From Taenia hydatigena (taxonomy: Eukaryota; Platyhelminthes; Cestoda; Cyclophyllidea; Taeniidae): DNA of 64,000 nt. The notes below the pieces were generated by a model. It searched no databases. It was given only the letters and a program-made list of their open reading frames with translations, and was not told the origin of the DNA. Positions 51,976 through 64,000 of the stretch are shown piece by piece. Both the position numbers and the translations under genes were made by a program. The stretch is from assembly GCA_036345935.2 (NCBI GenBank), contig JADWOT020000005.1, positions 5,575,960 through 5,639,959 on the forward strand. Direction: 5' to 3'. The first letter of the stretch is position 1; the number at the start of each line of letters is the position of its first letter.

Positions 51976-52311
51976 ATGACATTCGGGGTTGTTAGGCGAA
52001 ATTGCACTGGCTCCAGTGGCACCAAACGGCTGCCAATACGAGTGATCATCCAAATTACCGACATGACAAAGGAGTTGCAGCTGCTAGCGGTGAATACGGC
52101 TTCGGATGCACTGGAGAGTTGTCAAAAACCACGGGATATTGCGAGATTCATAAAGAATACATTTGATGAGCAGCTCTACCCTGGATGGATGTGCGTTGTA
52201 GGCCAAGCTTTTGGAAGGTGGGTTCATGCACCCGTTCAGAGAGTTTCATATTTAGCCATCATGAAAAACATTTTGTTTTTATTTGTTGGGACTTCCGGTT
52301 TTATAATGTAA
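51976..52311 (+). pseudogene. Strongly diverged LC8-like locus, gene 5, probably broken
   Basis: From 52039 the frame reads VIIQITDMTKELQ, the helix PRDIARFIKNTFDEQ and GWMCVVGQAFGR. This follows the LC8 layout with many changes, for example WMC for WHC. A donor-like GTGGGT follows the usual TTTGGAAG at 52217, but no intact 79-nt exon 2 was found. Right after it, 52244-52280 resembles exon 2 in one frame (SFIFSHHEKHFVF). The hydrophobic end fits better in another frame (FLFVGTSGFIM, stop 52309-52311), which suggests a frameshift. Splicing here would need a 26-nt intron. Without splicing the frame stays open to 52311. The N-terminal start is unclear; ATG 51976 is one option. Confidence 0.5.
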
Positions 52312-55300
52312 GAAAAACGGAAATACCAACTAAATTTTTATTTTCTTTTGAAACTTAATGTACCTTCCTTTCAGAGACGTTGCGATTTCATTCCACCGAT
52401 ATGGCTTTGCTGGGAAACAGTTTATCTATTCTGTAGGGCCTTCACGGTGAAAGTATGGTATTTTCAAGCATGTAGATTCTACGCCAAAAGGCAAGGAAAT
52501 TGGTACTATTACCTGCCCATCTTGACTGGGAAATGCGATTTAAAGTTGCCCTAAATTTAGACTTGTACATTCCTTACAAAATTTGCCAATGATTTCTATT
52601 AACTTTTAGTTAATAAAAAAAGGTGGAAGATAAGACAAATTCGTAGGATGCAGAAAAAACTGCCCTTCTCTGAGATGAATTCCTCCTTTTCAACCATTAC
52701 CATCAGTTAAGCTATGTGTTAGCATATTAGTGTACAATATATTTTAAAAACTTATGGAAATTTCAAAATAGCATTTAGTTCAATGCATACAGTGAGCTAA
52801 TTACTTGGGTTGAATTCCGATTAATTCTTTTTATTGTTAGTAATTAATGTTCTACTAATCTATTTAATTGTATAGATCCAAACATACCACTGTGACATCA
52901 ATGCACTTTAAATTAATCATTTCTTGCTTGTATGGCAACTTGAAGCAATTACAAGCTGAGCGAATGAATGAAATGTCATTTGGAGCCAACATGGATTAAA
53001 TCAGAGCTGAAAATTTGTTTCTGTGATAGAGCATAAAACCTGACCTGCCTGTTTAATAAACCTAAAGCTTACCAATTTTAGAGTCACTCTGTGGCAGGTT
53101 ACATCATGTGTGCATGCATTGTTTTTAACGCAACAATGAAGTTATTTGGGATAACTTACCTAGGAAGTTATACGGATTTTAGATTCCTTACACTTTTACA
53201 TTAAAGTCTTGTTTGTAGTGCATTTTTAAGATTTTAATTCAATGAAATTTGAAGAATTTATTGAAATCCCGCAAAGAAATGAAAAATGTGTGTTTGGTAA
53301 AGTGCTCCATGTTTATAGATTTAACTTTACTCTATCAATTACTACTTGGGAAATATTGTACATCTTTATCGCGCGTTGAGACCCTCTTGCGTTTATATTT
53401 TGCTATAATATATTTGTTATTTACGACAGGAGGGCCCGGCAGCTGTAGGTGCGGCTGGCGGGTCATATCATTAGGATGGCAGCACATTCCACTGAAACTT
53501 GAAAGGCCTGCGCAGCTGGCGTATAATGAAGCAAGTAGTGCACAACTTTGTAGTAGTTTGGCTTTAATGGAGGCAAGAGTTTACCGCTCTCTGCATTAAT
53601 GAATGCATGAATTACCACTTACTGGGCATCAAATGGGTGCTGCAAATGTTTACAGGCAGAAAATTTAATGAATTCTTATTAAAATTAGCTTTTCCATTGC
53701 CATCTACCTTTCGATTTATCAAAACTCAGCATTTGTTTTGCGGGTCCAAACAGCTTTCGGAGATGGCTGCATTTGTTTGCCATATTGGTATCGCGGACAA
53801 CTGCAGAATTTGCGTTTTCGTGGCCTCAAAGGTTGGTATGACCTCACCCCATTGCAAGACATGATATTACAGGCATTGACAAAAGTCTACCTGCCCTCGG
53901 TAACCCTTTTTTGCAAAGTTAAGGCTGACGATGCAATTTAATTGCCGTTGTTACTAATCCAACGCCACTGAGTCCAACAGCAAGCCACAGAAGCACATAA
54001 GAAGCTAAATTACGCAAAACAGCAGGTTTGCGAGGGTGTGCTGAAGATCTGGCCTCCCGACTCTGCAGCCAAGGTGGAAAGGGGTGCAAATCACAGGGCT
54101 TAAAGAGTCCACACTAATTAATATACAGATAAGCAATTAAAGGGTCATTACAACACTCGAGAGTGCCTTGCCTTAAAATGGGCTTTAAATTAAGCATCAA
54201 ACGCAATCATTTCAACGATGTCAAAGCTGTCAACCTGGCAAGTAAGTTAGTGCAATTTCTTTCCAAACCCGAGTCGTGAATTCATTGCGCATCGAGAGCA
54301 AAGCCCAAGGTTCATTCTGTAGACTCATCATCATTGCGTGTACTTTTTCCAAACTACCCCCAGTAGTCAATTTTGACAAGTTGAGGGGCCGCTCTTCAGC
54401 AAAATTGCCTAATTACTTCTCTTGGAACCACCGATTAGCCCCCTCCCTCAACCCGTCTTTTAGTTAAAGTAGTCGCTGTCGTGTCATTTAGTGCACCCAC
54501 TAACTTTATGAAGTCGCTTTTTTTGGCTTTCTTTTTTAGCCAAGTGACTCATCAACGTCGACACTACATTTACTTCTATATCCGTGATCTGGCCGTCCTC
54601 CTGTGGAGATGCGACTAACTTCTGCCCACCATCGCAGACATATTTTCATCTGTCCATTTTATACTGATACTTCTTTTTATATTTTTAAAGGCATTTGCAT
54701 CAGGTCTGTGCTTGCATTCCCGCCAAAGCACTTACTAAATACATGTCATGATCACCGAAAGAGCTGTTTAGGTGGCTCCGCCCAAGGTTCGCATTAAAGA
54801 AATTTCGTAAGAAATCACGCTTAGCTATGTAAAAATGTAACTGAAGCCATTTTGAACACCACAACCTTTACTGGCATCAAGCTGTGAGAGAGTGTTGTTT
54901 AAAAGTGCTAGCTAGAAATCTGTTTTAAAAATGAAGTAGAGAGGTATTAAGTCAGGATTGCGCTTCTAGTCTACTAGGGGGTCTGAGAAGCCATTTCACC
55001 CAAAAGGCAACCAAACTCGTAGAAAGTTGAAGTGTTCGCTTAGTTCGACGGTGAAGTTACCTTCTAGTCCCTTTAGAGACGTTGTGTCAGAGGCCCTCCA
55101 TGATGATTCGCTTGGTAGGCCATCAGCCGTGAGGCAGGAGAGATGTATGGTTTGGGGTTTCAAAATTGCGTGCTATTTGTAAGGCTAACTAGATCCGAGA
55201 GGGTCACAGTTGAGGTACGATGACGAAGGCCCTACTCTCAGCATTAGGAAGGTGGTCAAAAGCGGACGCAACCTCATTAATTCGCCTTCCATTTTCGTAG

Positions 55301-56228
55301 AATCTACTATGCACAGGATAAAAAAAATGAGATTACCTTATTGGAAAAAGGAAGGGCTAAGACATCTCTACCGCTCCTCATTGGGCACGATCGAGATCAA
55401 CAGGGTGGGTCAAAGTAAATTTGGAGGGATAGCGTTACCCCCAAGTTTTATTGACTAGTGTGCGTCAACAAGAGTGCCATAACTGTGAGTGCGCTTGCGA
55501 AAATTTATCACAATTGCACAAAACAGAATGAGGGGGGAAATGTGGGGTCCATTTTGGGGTTGAGAGACTCAACGAATCCAAGGGCAAATGGGAGCCGCAA
55601 GCCTCCTTACCAAGGTGATTAGGGGCATCGTCAAAGAGAGCCATTGTACAAGCGCATGTCTCTTTACAAGAGGAGTTGACCTCCAAACCAAACATAAGGC
55701 GTCCTTTCTTCGTATCTTTATTCGCCTTAATAAAATCACGCTTCGGCTGGAAATTTTGCATGGCTGGCTTCTGAAGCGATATTAAGCCCGGCAAGAAAGA
55801 GAAAAACCGAAACGATGGCATCGCACGGAACCCTTATCTCACACCAATCACGCAATTTTGGGCGGTGGAGTTCGCCTTTTAGGTGACACGAGACGTTAAG
55901 CCCTCAAGTGGATTGTACAGGAATAACAAATAAAATAATACGGACTTCCAGTCCCTTAAGCAGCTATAAATTTACCCGAAATATTTTAAAGTCAGTTACT
56001 TTACTACTCAAACTGAAATTAAGGAGTACACTGTTGCCTCTGATAATTTCAGGACTGTTGACCAATCAGGAGCGAGGCAGTTCATGAAACGTCTGCACCA
56101 ATAGGGGGCCGTACACGTCTTACTGTCAGGGTTAATTAAAAGCCTGTGCAGGGGGGTAAAGGTGTGCAGAGCGGGATAAACATTCCAGCTGGTGCCGAAG
56201 TCTTGCTCAACTTTGCAGCCGAAAAGAG
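52312..56228. other. Spacer between LC8 loci 5 and 6
   Basis: AT-rich to 54.5 kb, then mixed. Several frames of 60-120 codons occur on both strands, none with splice or motif support. Nothing assignable. Confidence 0.45.
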
Positions 56229-58096
56229 ATGTACAAGCAACAGGAGAAACTGGAGGTGCGTAGCACCAAGATGCCCAGAGACATGGAGAGGGATGCACTG
56301 GAGACGGCTAGACGAGCCCTGGAAAAGAACTCCGAACCACGCGCGGTTGCAAACATGATTAAGAAGGAATTTGATCAGCGTTATACGCCCAATTGGCACT
56401 GCATTGTGGGCAACCACTTTGGAAGGTAGGCTTAACATGCATCGCCTTATGGGAGGATTTAAGCAACTTTGCACACGAATATCAAACATTATGAATTACT
56501 TGGGTTAGTATAGCTGTTTTAGACAGCATGACAAGGTAGAAGTGAATCAATTTTTTCCAAGTTGATCATATCTCACAAGAACTGCCTGGTACAAACTGAT
56601 TTCTTGTCGTTGCTAGACCAATTCTGTCCTGCCATAAGCTTCACTAGCGTTATTGATAAAACGAGCCTATCCAAGCAAAAGCAGTGTTTAAACTCCACCT
56701 GTGTGGCATTGTTAAGAATTTTTGCACCCTTTTCCAACAATCGTTCTTTTATAGGCGAAAAATAATCCCACAACAGATATGTAAGGAGAAGCCTTACAGC
56801 TGTTCCTTTCAATTCACACGCCTTCTTAGCATAGAGTTGAAGAGTTTCAAATCAGGATAGTTTAGAAGCAGCCACCCAAAATAAACTTTCTCCTTTGCTG
56901 TCACTTTCAAGCAATGCTGCTTCCAGTGAAAGGTGGCGGACATACCCTGTCGAGCCAGCAACAAGTTAATGCCTGTGTTACATCCGAACAGAAGCGATAG
57001 TAACCTAGTAGGCTACAATCATGCGCAACCTCGTTAGCACAAATGCAAATTAAGCACAGGAAACTATAATACAGTGATCAACCAACTATTTGCCTATCTT
57101 TTTCCACGTCAGCGTTTTTCGTGAAGAAGAAGCTTGGTGGGATGCCAAACCAGTAACTTGAGGAAGGTTTAAACCAAAGTGTGGGAGCTTAATGATGTTA
57201 GAACAATTTTTTACATTGCTGTCAAAAGCTACCAAAAATTCGAGTCCTTAATATGAACGGATTGCGGTCCTGCAACATTGGGGTAAAGATGTCAATTAAA
57301 CATGAGAACCATAAAACGCCCCAAAAGTACCAACATCTCGGTGCTTAGTCATCCACAAATAAATTTTTAATGGGTTTTCTCACACTTATTTAGTAAACCT
57401 CGAATTACTGGGTTTTTTGGGAATTGTGTGTTGTTTTACTTAATCAACATAACAAGAAAATAACATTTCGTTTGCTTGAGTATTCGCTAGTTGGTCGGTG
57501 GGGTATTGATGCTTGGGTGCAAGAGAACGCTTTGCAATTAAGAATGCGAGGAGGGGATTTTGCCATAATAACGCAGTAAAACAGCTTGAGTTTAAAATTC
57601 ATTATTATGTTGTAATTGTAAATTATAAATTTTTTGGCGCGAACATATATATTGGCAAACTGATAGTCATAATAGTCCTCATGGAGCTTGGCTTTAAATG
57701 CATGGGCCTTATTGGACTACGCAACAGTAATTTGCCTTTGCCGCATCATCAAACTTGGTAGGCAACTTTATTCACGTTTGCTTGGACTTCCTCGAATCTA
57801 ATCTGACTTGCAAATGAAGCTGCATGCATACGTTTCTCTCGCAGTGTGGTGGTAGGTAATTGGAAGCTCAAACTGCTGAAGGTGCTTACTTAATCGTACT
57901 TCAGTAGTTCCTCACTGAGAGCCGTTACCCTTTAATGGCTTCAGAATGCCCACAAACGTACCAAAAATAGGATTCCGATTGCAAACACGTTAAAGTGCTT
58001 TGTTTGCATTCCTTCAGCTTTATCACCCATGTGGAGAACAACTTCATATACTTCACTCAAGGCAAAACTGCAATTCTTTTGTGGAAGACAGCCTAG
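56229..58096 (+). CDS. DYNLL-like: Dynein light chain LC8 family, gene 6 (diverged, long intron)
   Basis: Exon 1 is 56229-56425 and exon 2 is 58018-58096 (79 nt); the product has 91 residues. Exon 1 reads VRSTKMPRDMERDALE, the helix PRAVANMIKKEFDQRY and PNWHCIVGNHFG. Exon 2 gives SFITHVENNFIYFTQGKTA and ILLWKTA. The junction phase (AG|C) is the same as in genes 1-4. The intron is 1592 nt, versus 41-80 nt in the other members. LYKS/LWKT-type C-termini resemble the diverged tegumental LC8 proteins known from parasitic flatworms (inference). A polyadenylation signal AATAAA follows at 58155-58160. Confidence 0.88.
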
Positions 58097-58154
58097 TTAT
58101 CTCACACATTTCTCCAAATATATCTAAAAAGCGTGGGAATACTGTTGCCGTTGG

Positions 58155-58160
58155 AATAAA
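58155..58160 (+). other. Polyadenylation signal of LC8 gene 6
   Basis: AATAAA, 59 nt after the stop codon. Confidence 0.5.
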
Positions 58161-59727
58161 TTAATTTATGTAACTAAAAAACTTTTCTGATTATGCGACG
58201 GCTTGATCTCATCATTTTACGCTTGAGTGGCCTTCAATGACCTTCCCTCATCATCAATGGGTCCGGGAACTCGGTCCTACACTCGTCATCCGAGGTAGCG
58301 TCAAGGCCTTTATGAAGGTGGGGTGGGGTAGACCATTGTGGAGGCGGGCTGAAGATGCGCAAACTATAGCGGCGTAAGCACTGTGTGAGCTAAGGCGTCC
58401 GCGTAGGTAAATATGCATGTGAAGTAAATATGCTTCCGTTACATCACCGCCCTCTTCTCCTGAATCTTGTTTACCGCGTCTTTGCCAAGTCGGTCTCCAC
58501 GTCATCCTTCACTTTTGAATCAAGAACAGAGATCAAACAACCCTTTCCCGACGAAAAAATGCCGAGCGAGTCCGACCACATTGACAGATCTACCCGGCAA
58601 GCTCTCTTTAGCAGCCACACTCCTCCCAGGATTGCTCGGTTTTCTTTACCCATTTCAATCTAAGAGTACTCTCAGCCGACGTAGTACGGAGGTCGAGGTG
58701 GTTAATGTGGTTGCGATGCCTCGTCTGTCTACAAAGGACAATGTTGACCTCACGTCCACCAGTAGCATCCTGTCCACCTTGATAATCATAAATGGGTTGA
58801 AAAGGTGATGAAGCGTTTGCATCACGTAATACGATGACGACACCAAAGTTGGTGACAGATGACTCGTGGCTCCCATGCAACCCAATAGATAAATAAAACG
58901 CGGTACAGGTGTGATAATACGGTGGGGTTGTTTATATGGATTCGAAATGAGTCATCAGACAGATATGCGCCAGTTCACTCGGTGCAATGAACTTTGTTGA
59001 ACTCCCTCTCACATCGGTTGGACGTGGGCAGCTACCGAACAGTCACGATCTAACTTACCAAGGTGAAGTCTGAGCCTGTGACACAATTCCAAAACCGTAG
59101 AGACTGAAGGGGAAAATTCACGACACAAGATGGGCAAATGGACGTCGCAAATCAAGGCGTTTGGAATACGACAGCAAGCCTCAGTGTCATTGCTCATCCT
59201 TCACTTCTCTCTCACCCCATAGAGAAAGGAAATGGTCTTATAAGCTGCCAAGTAACTACACGATTGTTCGCATTCCTAAAAAAAGTTCTCAGAATTTCCT
59301 GTTTGGACCGCCGGAGTTTTAGAAATGGAGAAGGCCTTCCGGCAGATGGGGAGATAAAAGCTGACATCAATTCTCGACCGGCGTTAGCAGGAATAGAAAA
59401 ACAAATCGGGTACTTACTAAGCCATACGACCATTCTCTCCGCCCTCGAGTGATCGTCCAAGAGGTTTTCACATAAGCAAATATACTTCTAAACAAACGAG
59501 ACAGAGGGACACCAAAATGTACTCTTACACACACATATAGGCAGGCAGGAAAAGAGAACTTAGGTATAGGAAGGGGGACGGTGATTTTCATTAGGTCGGG
59601 GGAAGGAGGGGAGGGGAGGGGACGAAAGGAATCAGGCGGAGACACATACGGGAACAATGAGATCCGGAGGAGGCGGGAATGAGGATTCAAGCAGCTGAAA
59701 GACGCATGACATGGGCGATCAGCCCGG
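58161..59727. other. Region between convergent LC8 gene 6 and PI4K2
   Basis: This should contain the 3' UTR of the minus-strand kinase gene. A purine-rich tract (GGGGAAGGAGGGGAGGGG) lies near 59600. No coding sequence was recognised. Confidence 0.45.
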
Positions 59728-63047
<3,320 letters not shown>

Positions 63048-64000
63048 CTATAAAGCAAAAAAACAGCTGCGTGTAGTCGACGATGATGGGTCGTAGTTTT
63101 GGGTCATTCAACTACCAGCGTTGATAGCATGAAGCTAGGCTTACAGGCACTCAGCTCTTCCGTGAGTGAAATAATCAACCTACTTCCAGACCTGAGCTAG
63201 AAATCACTGCATCACCAGCGAGGGCATTCGACAGGAGTAAGTATCAGCCAAATACGCTAAACTCTACGTTATAAAAGGAAAAATTTTGCATGCCGGCTCT
63301 CAAAATCGCCTTGAGGTTTGACAACTACTCCCATCCTAAGCATTGAGGGATCGACATCTCGGCTCTGAAGGATAACGGCAAGATTCTTAGACATAACGGT
63401 ATTCAAGGCATAAACAAAACAAGACTCGGACATTCGCAAGACGAGCGAGGAATAAAGCGCACTGACCGACCGGTGGTGTGGAACTCGTGAGCCGTACAAC
63501 GCCTTCAGAGGATAAAGGAAGCGCTAAAGTACCTCGTGATGAGACTTTCGCTACATCAATCAAAATTGACTCAAGATCTGAGTTTAGCTCTATTCTACCC
63601 AAAATCAAAAGGCATCAAGAAGAGCTTATTTGGTGTTACACAAAGCAACCCATGAAAACTTCATTACGACTTTGAGAAGTGCACCGATTACGAGGGCAAA
63701 ATTTGTTATAAAATCTCACACCCACGACGTCTCAAACCCCCAAGTCCAACCAGTTGGAGAAAGGGAGAGAGTAAGGACATTGGGTGTGATCAAAATTCCC
63801 TCCTTCCTTCTCCCCACAACATCAAATTAAACGTCGACAGTGAGTTTTTTTTCTTTTTTCAGGGAGTCACCAACATATAAACAGACACACACACACACAC
63901 ACCCAAATTGCATGTAAAGTGGGCGTATCCCATTTGGAGGTGAGATCAAATTGCTAACTCACATGATCAATTAACTTAGTCACCGCTTCCTGAAAGGAAA
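63048..64000 (-). other. Upstream intron of PI4K2 (to window end)
   Basis: The next expected upstream exon should encode the NTDRGNDNW catalytic segment, and I do not find it here. The stretch is therefore treated as intron. Two open frames (63269-63499 minus, and a 27-nt AG/GT-bounded piece near 63961-63990) do not match the kinase. Confidence 0.5.
63885..63903. repeat. (AC)n microsatellite
   Basis: About nine AC repeats, preceded by an A/T-rich tract. Confidence 0.9.

Noticed and set aside
52348..52554. Frame after the acceptor TTTCAG at about 52373, as exon 2 of LC8 locus 5
   Set aside because: The expected SYVTHE...KHFIYF pattern and 79-nt length are absent in all three frames.
63269..63499. 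Minus-strand frame with SALYSSLVLRMSESC and following residues, bounded by AG
   Set aside because: The composition is exon-like, but it does not match any part of PI4K2 and no fitting donor phase was found. Treated as intron sequence.
63961..63990. 27-nt AG/GT-bounded segment reading EAVTKLIDH on minus
   Set aside because: It could be a micro-exon, but the peptide has no counterpart in the kinase at this position and such short signals occur by chance.

Overview
The window is eukaryotic nuclear DNA with spliced genes, most likely from a parasitic flatworm (cestode). The gene content is animal. Introns are either very short (33-90 nt) or 1-2 kb long. A cluster of LC8 dynein light chain genes, an expansion known from tapeworms and flukes, fills 41.8-58.1 kb. 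The exact genus is not determinable by eye; a taeniid is a guess. All gene models were spliced by hand from GT/AG boundaries, reading phase and remembered family motifs. No search was run.

Layout. (1) 1-11.0 kb, plus strand: the 3' part of an UBR1/UBR2-type N-recognin ubiquitin ligase in about 20 exons, including the split RING and the C-terminal zinc-binding cap. (2) 11.0-14.4 kb: no convincing gene, but a solo LTR-like repeat. (3) 14.4-16.1 kb, plus: an RNA polymerase I subunit A49/PAF53 homologue (POLR1E), lacking a recognised first exon. (4) 17.8-19.7 kb, minus, and 26.8-29.6 kb, plus: two head-to-head paralogous ZIP (SLC39A8/A14-like) metal transporters. Five of their coding exons have identical lengths and their intron phases match. 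The roughly 7 kb between them holds three copies of a short element with LTR-like ends. Two of these form a 450-bp inverted repeat that looks identical by eye, around a decayed Ty3/gypsy-like remnant. (5) 29.6-41.8 kb: gene-poor, with a 24-base G tract, a GGAT-type minisatellite and a perfect palindrome made of two FOXO/DAF-16-type motifs. (6) 41.8-58.1 kb: six LC8-family loci, three on minus and then three on plus. Four look functional (two exons, second exon always 79 nt), one is a clear pseudogene and one is strongly diverged or broken. (7) 59.7-63.0 kb, minus: the 3' half of a type II phosphatidylinositol 4-kinase (PI4K2), continuing beyond the window.

The genes do not form one pathway. 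They cover protein turnover (UBR), rRNA transcription (POLR1E), metal uptake (ZIP pair), dynein or hub-protein function (LC8) and phosphoinositide signalling (PI4K2). The most unusual parts are the symmetric ZIP/LTR-element palindrome with a changed metal-site residue in one ZIP copy, and the LC8 cluster with a pseudogene caught in decay.
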